A stretch of 64,000 bases of DNA from Scolanthus callimorphus (Eukaryota; Cnidaria; Anthozoa; Actiniaria; Edwardsiidae): NCBI GenBank assembly GCA_033964015.1, contig CM066913.1:27368790-27432789 (forward strand), written 5' to 3'. Numbering within the stretch: position 1 is the first letter of the stretch; the number at the start of each line of letters is the position of its first letter. The notes under the pieces are model-generated. The model was not told the DNA's origin, ran no database searches, and worked only from the letters and a program-made list of their open reading frames with translations. Made by a program: the position numbers and the translations under genes. Below are positions 10,922-21,115 of this stretch, one piece after another.

Positions 10922-11081
10922 CTTTCGGCGTTTTCCCCCGTGGCACGTCTCTCCCTCTTCAGAGAAACTCGACACTTAAATTGTAAACAAATCGAAGCAT
11001 TCCGATTTTTTCTTAATGTTTTCTGTATTTTTCTTCTAAGGGAATCGGTCAGTCCGTGAATTTTTCACGGGCATCAGCTAG
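10922..11081 (+). mobile_element. Helitron 3' terminus (plus strand)
   Basis: CCGTGAATTTTTCACGG (11054-11070) forms a perfect stem. It is followed by GCATCAG and CTAG (11078-11081), the Helitron 3' signature. The 5' end of this copy is uncertain. It could lie near 9.7 kb with the 9806-10919 foldback nested inside. The next base starts another Helitron. Confidence 0.7.
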
Positions 11082-11725
11082 TCTATATATTAATGCCGTA
11101 AGCCAAATCGTGTCCGCACTCACTCCGCTTAGCCCTGAAGCTGCGCCGCAAAACGAAGTTCACAAACCTGAAGAGAAGATGGAAATCTCGACAGTGGTCG
11201 TGTTTTTGTTGAAAAAGATCCACATTAGGCTAAGTTCCAATTCAAGCGTTTTCTTAAGCGAGGGACAATAAAGCCGTCACCGCCATGTTGAAATCTCCCA
11301 CAGAAATAAAAAAAGAACTCAGTTCGCACAGTCGAAAGCACCACAGACATCCAGACCTAGATGGTTCTGTTACAGCTTACAGGAATGTGAAGGGATAATT
11401 CTACTTCGAAAGCTTTGAGCTGAGAAAAATTTCATTCAAGCCTGAACAAACGTACACCACTGCTTTGCTTCCCAGAGCGCTCGCTAAGTCGAAATGACAC
11501 ATTTACACAAACCGAAGCCATGAATAATATTCTCTAAGTACAAATCCGTTTTTGTTGGAAAATATAGTGCTTGCGTTAAGTTCTAATTCTAGCGATTTGT
11601 TAAGCGGCGGACAAAGCCGCCATCGCCGCCATGTTGCCAAGTCTCCCACAGTAACAAAAAAAAAATTATTTATCTGTATCTTCTCCTCCCTTACTGAGAT
11701 ATGATAAACATATAAACAATTCCGA
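11082..11725 (+). mobile_element. Helitron 5' part (plus strand), directly abutting the previous one
   Basis: TCTATATATTAATGCCGTAAG begins at the base after the CTAG of the previous copy. The same 5' terminus, starting TC as Helitrons do, is found reverse-complemented at 17500-17520 with the same following blocks (AATCGTGTC, CCTGAAGCTG.GCCGC). The body continues with CGCCATGTTG and a block around GATATGATAAACATATAAAC that recurs in the 14202-17520 copy. It fades out near 11.73 kb. It has no coding capacity. Confidence 0.7.
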
Positions 11726-11979
11726 ACAATTGGGGCTCACTTTACTTTATTTGGGCATGCGGATCCTCATGTTGAGGGGAGGTTTTAGTATTAAATGCAA
11801 ATCAAGCAGTTTACAAAGAGATTTTTTTTCCATATCAAGAAAATGATGTCGTTTTTATGGCAAATCCGGGCGGGTTGCCTCTTGTGTTTAAATCTCAAAT
11901 CTCGTTTCAGGCCCATCGGCGGGGAACAAAAACAAAATGGCGACCAAGAGAACGATATTTCTCTTTTTTTTGGATGTGA

Positions 11980-12205
11980 AAGGATTAGCACTGTGGTTAA
12001 AAGAAAATGGTGGAGATGGATAGGACATGTTCTTAGGATGCAGAGGGACCATCACTGTGTGACGGCACTAACATGGAAACCAGAAGGAAGGAGAAAACGT
12101 CGTGGGAAAGGGTGAGAGTCCTCGCTAAGGACAGGGCCAATGGCGAAGTAGTGTTGAGACCTTATACGCAATAGAGCGCGACGAGGTGAGGTAAGGTAAG
12201 GTAAT
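11980..12205 (+). pseudogene. 3' tail of an RTE-like LINE
   Basis: The plus-strand frame reads KRKWWRWIGHVLRMQ and then ALTWKPEGRRKRRGKG. This matches the RRxWxWIGHVLRM...ALxWxPxGKRKRGRPK tail found at the C-terminus of RTE-type and related LINE ORF2 proteins. A degraded continuation (VLAKDRANGEVV) follows in a shifted frame. It ends in a short tandem GTAAGGTAAGG tract, as RTE 3' ends often do. The copy is 5'-truncated and dead. Confidence 0.7.
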
Positions 12206-12330
12206 CTGCAACGTTTGGTAAATTTCCCTGCTTTTTTCCGCTAGGATATGGGAACATACTTACAGACCTTCCAAATACGCCAGTAAGTTAAGTAAGACAA
12301 CAAGTCAGGTTTTCATCCACCACAAACTTT

Positions 12331-14095
12331 AATCAACATAGCGGCCATGAGGCCCGAACCGTGAACGATGAGAACAGGTCACGTGACCGGAGACCATGTA
12401 GTCTATTACACAGGGTGCCCAGAGTCTCCCTATATAACAACTACCTAACCTGGCCTTACCATGGCGCAACCTGTTTTTCTTCTCTACACCCTTTTACAAG
12501 AGGAAACTAAAAATGACAGTACTGGAATGCTAAATACGATGGATACAAATAAAATAAAATAATATGCGCAGGCAACTGAAAACTAAACTGTGCATGATAC
12601 CTGGTGGGAAAGTACACTGGTACGGCTACAGGGTTCCAATAATAAATTATAGAGTAAAATACATATCCGGGGAACTCTAGACAAACAGTGATTACAAACA
12701 AACACTGTACACATTACTCTACACTACAAGTACATTACAATGGTGATGTGTACATGCTACATGTGTGTTACACAGGTTACAGGTACACGATGGAGACAGG
12801 TGGATAACACAACATAACATACCATACATGGCTAATGGTGGTACCATGTATGGGGGTGGGGGTGACCACTTTTTTTCTCTTCTTTCCTTTCCTTCCCCCT
12901 CTGCGTTTCCTGAGATGGTAATGGGGTACATATGAAAATACAGCTGTGAATACAAACAAGTGACCATGACATGAAATGAGGGAAGTACAGAACTATATGA
13001 TTGAGGACATGATGGGGAAACAGTACAATCAAAGGTACATAATGGACAAATAAGGCAGGATAACAAGACAAAATGTAGCAACAGAACTGAGTCTAGATCT
13101 ATGTGAACTAAATATAGGTAATGGCAGCTAAAGATGTAGGATGTAGGACTGTTTAGGTATTCAAAAATATGCTGGTAACAGTATGCTCTAGTCATAAGAA
13201 TTATGAGACGCTATGTAAACAAATAGTGAAATAAATAAATGAAAACAAAAGTAAAAAATATCTAGAACTAGAGTCCAGAGTGGTGTCCATGATAAATTAA
13301 ACCAGATTTAGGAAACAAGTTAAACTATCTAGAGACAAGCTAGAGTCCTAGGGCAGCAGTGTCCATGATCTTAAAAAGGACTGGTAGTAGGGCTGGCCGA
13401 AGAGGATAGTAGGTAAAGCAATTTGTATTCGACTTGGGGATGGTGTTGTAGTACTCATGCTTGACTTGCTTTGTAATGTACAGTACATGCTTGACTTGAG
13501 GATGGAGGGAAAACTTATTGTGGTTCTTGAAGTAAATAGGAGACAAGGCCGGGTGTAAGTACGAGACAATGCCGGATGTAAAGTGTTGACAAATCCGTGG
13601 GTTAAATTAGCGAAAATGCGTTAGATCTTGATTGCAGTTCGCTTGAATCAGTTTCCGTGAAAAATGTTAATCAATCGTCTGTAGTAGTCTGTGAAGCAGT
13701 AGTCGTGGAACACGGCCCGGGCCAATTTGCCCTGCCAGATGAACGATAAAGCTGCTCCAACCGGCCAGTTTTGCCAGGCGTGAAGTGTGCAAAGCTCAGC
13801 ACCCAAACCGTCCTAAATGCCATTGTGGTATGTATATATCTTCCGATAACCTCCTCCTTTGGGAGGCCGATGACTTAGGATTCTTCTAACCCACCGTAAG
13901 ACACCACGCCATAACGAGATGATGACATAGAGACAAGTTTACTTCACCACAGGTTTTACTCAAACATCATGGCGGCCATGACCCGGACCGTGAACGATGA
14001 GAACAGGTCACGTGACCGGAGACCATGTGGTCTATTACACAGGGTGCCCAGAGTCTCCCTATATAACAACTACCTAACCTGGCCATACCATGGCG
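12331..14095. mobile_element. LTR-like direct repeats flanking 1.5 kb (TRIM-like candidate)
   Basis: Two 136-bp direct repeats, 12331-12466 and about 13960-14095, are over 90% alike by eye. Each carries GGTCACGTGACC (an E-box palindrome) and, about 50 bp further on, TATATAA, so each looks like a small promoter region. The 1.5 kb between them shows no gag or pol and no clear reading frame. This arrangement fits a terminal-repeat retrotransposon in miniature. An unrelated duplication is also possible, because TG/CA ends and a target duplication were not confirmed. Confidence 0.45.
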
Positions 14096-15536
14096 ATACG
14101 GTAAGAGTGAATTTCATAAGAACGAAATTTCGCAACGTCGGCAAATCGACAGCTTTTGGCGAAATGTTCTTCATATGTTTTTTTTTCGTTTTATATAGAT
14201 ACTAGCTGATGCCCGTGAAAAATTCACGGAGTGTAAGGGGGTAATTTATTTTACTTAAAGTGTTCTCTGTTTAAAAAAAACGAAAAAAACATCACAATGG
14301 CCATATGGATGTGGGGAGGGGTTCATGATTTCCCCCTTCCATAAACTGCTGGATTTACATTACTAATAACCTCCCATCAGCATGAATACCCCGTCCACTA
14401 TTCCGAAATAAATGAAGTAAGCCCAAAAAGATTTGTTTTGCACTGGTCTCCCTGATTGGTGCGACAAAATCACGCGTATGTCCGTCTCTCAAGTCGGTCA
14501 AAGAACCCGTGAAAATCGAAAGCGCAATTTGACTTCGGAATTGTTTGTATGTTTATCATATCTCAGTGAGGGGAGAGAAGAAACAGGTCAAGTAAAAATG
14601 GTCTAAGGACTAATAGTCCAGTCAATCTACGGTTTGACCGGGAACTAATTGCAACAAAAGCTTTTTCGACGGTTTTGTGCTACATTTAGTCCCCAAATGA
14701 ACATACTAAAAGTCCCAAAAAATCGGAGTTCAGGAACACGCCGAAAACGGCAATTGAAAAATCCCATACAAAGCTTGTATGAAAAACCACAGGGAGCCCA
14801 AATCTCGAAAAATGCAGAACATTAAAATAGTCATTTGATGAAACTTTCGACAATGCAAATGATTCGAATTATTCCGAAACACAATTTTGAACATAAATAG
14901 TACAGGTTTCAGTTGTATTTCGTACTTTTTATTAAATAATCACTCAATTCTATTTCCTCAGAGTTTGATATCTGGAACTAATAGGAGTCGCCAGCTAGTG
15001 CCGCTTTTGTTCGATAAATTATCTCCGTTGATAGCCATACTATCTCAGATTAACAAATATTTGATGTTAACATGGATTACGCAGACATTTAAGACAATAA
15101 CAAGAGAAAAATAAAAATAATCGGGATCGAGATGTCCGCACGAGATCGTTTAGCTGACACGTTAATGCACCAGTCAATTGTAACCACCACCCCCCAACCT
15201 CGGGGAAGGGTGGGGGCATGGATGTTCAGCTGCGCCATACTAGATTTTTGTCCCCACCCTGAGGCGAAATGTGTTGGAAATTCCCCCACCCTGTGGGGCA
15301 AGGACTCCAACCAAAAATGCTCTGAAGTGATAGGCCTGGCGGGCAGTCAGCAGTCAGTATGTTCGAAAGAAGAGTAAGCGTGAGTTCGACGTTACAGAAA
15401 TTCGTCATTTGGGCCGCACTTCACGCAAATGAATAATATAATTTCGTCAATTCGGCGCTCAATCGCGCGCATGAAAAATAAAACGTACAAAAAATAAACT
15501 ACATAAAAAACGGAACGTTCATCTACACTTTCTCTG

Positions 15537-15967
15537 AGACCCCGTCCACACTAACGCGTTTTCGTTTGAATCCGTATACGTTTTGATACGTTTAGGCATT
15601 GTCCACACCAACGCGTTTTCAAAAGTATTCGTTTTCAAACTTATACGGATTCGATGCGTGTTAGTGTGGACGGGAGATTTAGCTCCAAACAAGAGATCAG
15701 TTTTTATTTGATGTTGGCGTGTACAAGCCTGTAAGGACAGTCTCAAATTAAGTGGTACAGTTGACGTCATCGTTTTAATTTTTATCCGGATTCGACCGTC
15801 CACACTGAAACGATATGTATACGGATTCGTTTTGATACACTTTCGAGAGCGCTTCCAAAGTTATACGGATTCGATAGAAACGATCAGCATGTTAGTGTGG
15901 ACGGAAGGCCTAACCGTATCAAAAAGTATACGGATTAAAAAAAAACCGCGTTAGTGTGGACGGGGTC
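15537..15967. mobile_element. MITE with GACCCCGTCCACACTAACGC ends
   Basis: The left end GACCCCGTCCACACTAACGC is complemented at 15946-15967. Inside it sits another, related element at about 15592-15914 (TTAGGCATTGTCCACACC to GGACGGAAGGCCTAA). Confidence 0.7.
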
Positions 15968-16295
15968 TTAGGCCTTCCGTCCACACTAACACGCTGATCG
16001 TTTTCATCAATCCGTATAAGTTTGAAAACGCTCTCGAAAGTGAATAAAAACGAATCCGTATACATATCGTGTTAATGTGGACGGTCGCCATCCGCCATAA
16101 AAATGAAAACGATGACGTCAACTGTGCCACATTTGAGACTGTCCTTGCACATGCCAGCATCAAATAAAAACTGATTGCTTTTTCTGGAGCTAAATTTTCC
16201 GAATCTCCCGTCCACACTAACATGCTGCGAATCCGTATAAGTTTGAAAACGAATACTTTGGAAAACGCGTTAGTGTGGACAGTGCTTCAGGCTAG
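15968..16295. mobile_element. Second copy of the inner GTCCACACTAAC MITE, opposite orientation
   Basis: It starts GGCCTTCCGTCCACACTAAC and ends GCGTTAGTGTGGACAGTGC. It aligns in reverse to 15592-15914 over about 325 bp, including TGACGTCA-type and AAATAAAAACTGAT landmarks. The two inner copies therefore form a large inverted repeat. Confidence 0.7.
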
Positions 16296-17520
16296 GTGAA
16301 ATGCGTTTATCAAAATTCGGGCGGCGATCCCCTCTATCTGTAAATTGTCTGCTACTAGGTCAAATAGAGGGCGGGGGGATCACGAAAACTTTTAACTGTT
16401 CTGGTTGGAAGTAAAAAAAGGAAAAACAATCAGCGACAACATACGACAAATATATATTTTATATATATGATCCTTCAATCTTTTTTCCCTGGTTGGTTGT
16501 CGCTACTGGAAAATTGGCCGGACATTTGGCGTTTTAGATCGGACATTGTTGAAGTGGGCCACCGCATCGTATATTTTGAGAGTATACACTGACAACACTT
16601 TCGAAAATTATTAGGGAAAAATGATGAAAGCACCTCTGTTAAGTGGGCGCTGACGTCGCCAATTCAACTTTTGATACAGGGCTCCCTGTGGTTTTTCATA
16701 CAAGCCTGTATGGGAATTTTCAATTGCCGTTTCCGGCGTGTTCCTGCACTCCGATTTTTTGGGACTTTTAGTATGTTCATTTGGGGACTAAATGTAGCAC
16801 GAAACCGTCGAAAAAGCTTTTGTTGCAATTAGTTCCCGGTTGACCCCTTTTTGAGCGTAGATTGACTGGACTATAAGAATTTTTTAGTTTATATTATTTA
16901 TATTTTTTCGGCTTTATCCCTCGCTTAAAAAAATTGCTTGAATTAGAACTTTTCCGACAAAAACATGCCCACTGGAGGGATTTCGTCCTTCTCTTCGGGA
17001 TTGTGTCCTTCGTTTTGCGATAGAGCCGTCAGGATTTATACTTAGAAAATATTATTCACGACTTTCACGGACTTTGTTTTGTAAATGTGTCATTTCGACT
17101 TAGCAGACTTAGCGCGTGCTCTGAGGGAAGCAAGGTAGTGTGTACGTTTGTTGAAACTTGAATGAAAATTTTTCTCAGCTCAAATTCGTCAAGTTAGAAT
17201 TATCCCTGCACATTCCTGTATGTAATCTGTAAGAGAACCATTTAAGTTTGAATGTCAATGGTGCTTTCGGCTGCGCGAACCGAGTTCTTTTTTAGTTTCT
17301 GTGGGAGAATTCAACATGGCGGCGATGGCGGCTTTGTCCCTCGCTTAAGAAATCGCTTGAATTAGAACTTAGCCCGAGGTGAATCTTTTCCAACAAAAAC
17401 ACGCCCATGGTCCAGATTTCCACCTTCCCTTCGGGTTTGCGAACTTCTTTTGGCGGCACAGCTTCAGGGCTGAGCGGAGCGAGTGTCGACACGATTTTCC
17501 TTACGGTATTAATATATAGA

Positions 17521-17579
17521 CTATAAGTAAAATAAATTTCCCCTATACACTCCGTGAATTTTTCACGGGCATCAGCTAG
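17521..17579 (+). mobile_element. Terminal 59 bp of a plus-strand Helitron
   Basis: The stem CCGTGAATTTTTCACGG is followed by GCATCAG and CTAG (17576-17579), then host T. It directly abuts the 5' end of the minus-strand Helitron at 17520. It may be the 3' remainder of the copy starting at 11082, with everything between inserted later, but this is not provable here. Confidence 0.65.
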
Positions 17580-18164
17580 TATTGTTTTAATCCTTAAAGG
17601 TGTTTCTCAAAAACCGTGTCTGCGTGTTTTAGAATTTTGCTTAGTTCAAAAGCCATAGCCCGCTAGTCCATTTTATAAGCTTTCCAACGATATATAGGTT
17701 GACATGTTTTGGGTAAACTAAGGACTTGTATGATTAAATGGCCCTCAAAATATATGATTCATATCTTTCAATCTTTTCAGTCGATGAAATTAGTAAAATA
17801 GTTCGGTTTCAATGAAAGAATGAACCTGTTTGGTTCTGGTGGAAAAACAGAGAATACTACATGGAAAGTGCGCGCGGGCATTACATGTAAGCACTTTTCC
17901 ATGTTATATTTACTTTATTATTATCATACTGAGACATTTTGCCAAAAAAGAGAGAATACAACAGCCATTTAGCTCAAATATGCTGTCAAATGAGGTAAGT
18001 AATGTTGTTCACTTTTCACGTAATATTTTAAGAAGAAATCAAGAAGCATATAGGCAAAGACAAATGTACTCGTAACTTAAGTTACTATGAAGCCATGATT
18101 TTGCGTAAAGAATTTCGACTTCACTATCCGTAGTGATGCGGCTTTCTGTCTCCATTGCGTGATT
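17580..18164. other. No gene seen; short hairpin at about 17857-17908
   Basis: A 14-bp stem around CATGGAAAGTGC/GCACTTTTCCATG is the only structure noted. No coding exon is supported. Confidence 0.4.
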
Positions 18165-18387
18165 AGCTGTATTCACACTAGAGACGGAAAGCTCATCTGA
18201 GACGAGTTTCTCGTCAGAAAAAGTTCCTGTCTTATGTCAATTCTACCGAGAAACACTTGCTTGTTATCTGTCTAAACTTTCTCCTTCAAAAAAATTGTTT
18301 TCGCGTGATCACAGAAGAACAGGGAACCATTTTCAAGGCGAGAAACTCCTCTCAGACGAGTTTTCCGTCTCTAGTGTGCATACAGCT
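18165..18387. mobile_element. TTCACACTAGAGACGG MITE, copy 1
   Basis: AGCTGTATTCACACTAGAGA and its complement bound a 223-bp unit with the repeated GACGAG/CTCGTC motifs inside both ends. Confidence 0.75.
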
Positions 18388-18446
18388 ATTTTTTGTTGTT
18401 GCCTTGACTGGCGCCGCTTTCGAGTGAGTTAAAATTAGTTGTCACT

Positions 18447-18669
18447 AGCCGTATTCACACTAGAGACGGAAAACTCGTCTGAGACGTGTTTCTCGTCAGA
18501 AAAAGTTCCTGTCTCAGGTCAATTCTACTCAGAAACACTTGCTTGTTATCTGTCTAAACTTTCTTCTTCAAGAAAAATGTTTTCGCGTGATCACAGAAGA
18601 ACAGGGAACCATATTCAAGGCAAGAAACTCGTCTCAGACGAGTTTTCCGTCTCTAGTGTGAATACGGCT
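18447..18669. mobile_element. TTCACACTAGAGACGG MITE, copy 2
   Basis: AGCCGTATTCACACTAGAGA to its exact complement is also 223 bp. It is close to copy 1 throughout, including a TTTTCGCGTGATCACAGAAG internal block. Confidence 0.78.
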
Positions 18670-18682
18670 TTTTTGTGACATT

Positions 18683-18885
18683 AGCCGTTTTCACACTAGA
18701 GGACGGAAAACTCGTCATGACGGGTTTTTCGTCTTACGAGTTTCCCGTCTGATATGAATTCAGACGATTTCCCGTCAAAAATCCGTCTCGTCCGGCCGGT
18801 TTCACACTAAGATTTCCCATCAAAAATCCGTCTCGTCGCGGTTTCATACTAAGACGAGTTTTCCGTCTCTAGTGTGAACACGGCT
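18683..18885. mobile_element. TTCACACTAGAGACGG MITE, diverged copy 3
   Basis: TAGCCGTTTTCACACTAGAG to CTAGTGTGAACACGGCTA. The ends match copies 1 and 2, but the middle is different and holds internal repeats of CCGTCAAAAATCCGTCTCGT. Confidence 0.72.
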
Positions 18886-18999
18886 ATTGAGAAATCTCTC
18901 AAAACTGGCAATTTAGCTTCTCAGACGTCCAGGCTGGTATTCTCTACCGTCCGTTTTTTTACAGACCGAATAAAATCCACCCTGTATTGATCAATTTCC

Positions 19000-19620
19000 T
19001 TTGGATGAATGTCATGAACTTCACGTTCTTCGTGTCTTATCTGCAAACGTTTCTCTGAGCAGTTTTAATTGATGACTAGTTTTTTTCTTGTGTTTTTGTT
19101 TTCCGGGCAATCAACGAAGTCTCCCACAAACTGTTTAGTATAGAGTGACTGACAAGTCGACTTTCTTCCATTGTTGTAAAGATTGTTTTGGAAATCAAAA
19201 ACTGCGACTGAGTTTGAGACAGTGAATGACAACACAACGCAAGCGTGCATTGTCGCTGCAGTGAAAAAAAAAATAGGTACCCTATGGGTACAGTAGTCTT
19301 CGGCACTTTTATTACTGATCTGTTCGGACAATCTTATTGTTTCATTCTTACTTTTGAAACTAACCAAGTAAGAATTAGAAAACAAGCTTCCAAATTTTAT
19401 GGAAAAGGAGGCTACAATAGCATGGCAGAAGCTAGTGTAAACTAATTTAAAGTTAACAACAATAGAAAAAATAAAAGCACAAGTTAAATCCGTTTAATTG
19501 TCATATATATTTAATATGCTTATTACGTTCAACTACATATTGTTGCTTTTTTGTTCACATTGTCCTTTCCAATGAATGCATCAGTTGAGAATTCTTTGTT
19601 CTAAATAAGCAATTTCAAAA
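19000..19620. other. No gene seen
   Basis: Overlapping short frames occur on both strands around 19.07-19.44 kb, but none has splice support or a recognisable domain. Confidence 0.4.
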
Positions 19621-19629
19621 AAATAAATC

Positions 19630-19760
19630 TGCATCACGTGGTACATAAGCAACTCATCACGTGGTACACAAAAAGGTGATTTAATTTAAGACAGCCGCCG
19701 GCGGGCTGAAAAATCGAAGGGTGTAACGGTCTATTGGGAAGAGTAGTACTGAGGACCAAC
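19630..19760. repeat. Partial copy of the 42.2-43.7 kb foldback family
   Basis: The ordered blocks ATCACGTGGTACATAA, AAAAAGGTGA, GACAGCC and CTATTGGGAAGAGTAGTAC match the right arm of the element ending at about 43680. The left arm is missing. Confidence 0.65.
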
Positions 19761-19933
19761 TTCCCACCCAGGAAATTCCTTTAAAGTTGTCCCTGCCTTC
19801 CCTAGTCTAGAATTCAAGTGAATTACTATGATGACCACCCTGGATTTTGTTTTACCCTTACTGGAGACTCAACTTTTTTAGGATACACACCCAATAATTT
19901 TACTCCCTGCATAGGATCCGGAATTGCAGGGTA

Positions 19934-21040
19934 CCAGAAACATATAACTTAGTTGAAACGTGTAACAGACGAATGAATCTGATGTGACAACCTGCGAACA
20001 ACTCGCGATCAATAAACACCATATTTGGAAAACAATGTCCTTGCATGCAGCCAATCAAAATTCAGATGTGACTTTTCACTGCACACGGAGAGCACACGGC
20101 AGGCTTCGGTGCTCGTTTTGCAAAGCTACATTCTGATTCATCGATGCTTGCAGATTTTTGGAAGGCTTACCTGCTTTTCTACGAGATTTCCTGCTGGAAA
20201 ACCAATTAACTTTGTAAGAAGAACTTCTAAGCTCAACCAAAATGCATAAATTTCTCAGAAGGAGAAAAATAACTCAGGAATTGAGCATATATATTTGCAA
20301 AGTAAACTCACACCACAACTCTGAGTTTCGGGACTTCAAGAAAAAGAAGTTGGCCAAGCAGAGTTTTTATGGCTAGGAACCAGAACGGGAGAAATGAATT
20401 TCAACGTCGGCTGGATTCTGTTGTCGTTGATCGAAAAGGAACTAATTTACACGTAGGAACGAAGGAGAAAAACAGCTCGGCTATTTGCAAGGGATCCGTT
20501 CTTGAAACAACAAACACAGAAGAAGGGAAATTAGAGTAGTTCTCCACTGCTCTTAGTTATAAACTTCAAGATATGTTGTCGTTGAATTTGTACTGGAAAA
20601 TGAGATGTCAAAGAAAGAACGAAGGATCCAATCAAGCTAAAACAAACAAGTAAGGCTCGACAAAGAATGTGGTTGTTTTTTTCTTTCTGACAGTAGTGAA
20701 TTTAAAAAAAACGTTTAGTTTATGAATTAACTTATCGATTTTATTTCTTTATAAATTGTTGTCTTTAGATTTTCATTTGTTCTTCTTCATGGTGCTTTTA
20801 AGCCTGATTTTTGATAGATTTTGAGCATGGAAAAGAAACATTTTCTCAACTCATTTGTGCTTCTGTTGTGGGGAGTTCGCGCGCGTTATTTTTAGAAAAC
20901 ATGACGAATAACATCTCCCGTTGCTGATTGGCTAAGCGATAAATCGGTTGCTTTCCAAATATGGTGTTTATTGATCGCGAGTTGTTCGCAGGTTGTCGCG
21001 CTGTTACACGTTTCAACTCACTTATATGTTTCTGAGGGTA
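19934..21040. mobile_element. Foldback element, about 115-bp arms
   Basis: CAGAAACATATAACTTAGTT (19933 onward) and the downstream blocks CGAACAACTCGCGATCAATA and CCATATTTGGAAA recur reverse-complemented at 20926-21037. The roughly 0.9 kb between the arms is AT-rich and non-coding. Confidence 0.75.
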
Positions 21041-21115
21041 CTCAACGACCACCCATCCCTGAATTCTGGAGGTCCTCAGTAGGAGGTTGTGAATTTTTGT
21101 GTGTGACTGCCTTAA

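Larger units (their letters stand above)
14614..16873. mobile_element. Harbinger-like TAGTCCAGTCA element, 2.26 kb, nested in Helitron
   Basis: TAGTCCAGTCAATCTACG at the left end is mirrored by CGTAGATTGACTGGACTA at the right, with TAA on both sides (14611-14613, 16874-16876). The arms continue as a long inverted repeat of more than 100 bp through CGACGGTTTYGTGCTACATT. The centre carries the twin MITE region 15537-16295. No transposase frame is recognised. It is the largest of three relatives in this window. Confidence 0.78.
14202..17520 (-). mobile_element. Near full-length Helitron (minus strand) with nested elements
   Basis: The 5' end TCTATATATTAATACCGTAAG lies at 17520 on the minus strand. 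The 3' hairpin (14213-14229) and CTAG (14202-14205) are at the other end. Of the 3.3 kb, 2.26 kb is a nested Harbinger-like element (14614-16873). The remaining Helitron sequence is about 1.06 kb and contains the tandem block with CAACATGGCGGCGATGGCGG. No RepHel protein is encoded, so it is non-autonomous. Confidence 0.75.

Noticed and set aside
12719..13195. 158-codon minus-strand frame
   Set aside because: Cys/His/Tyr-rich, with several alternative open frames over the same bases. It looks like low stop density caused by skewed composition and has no domain.
13339..13569. Overlapping minus-strand frames with Ser/Thr-rich sequence
   Set aside because: Two frames overlap in the same stretch, neither has splice support, and composition explains them. 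The region lies between LTR-like repeats.
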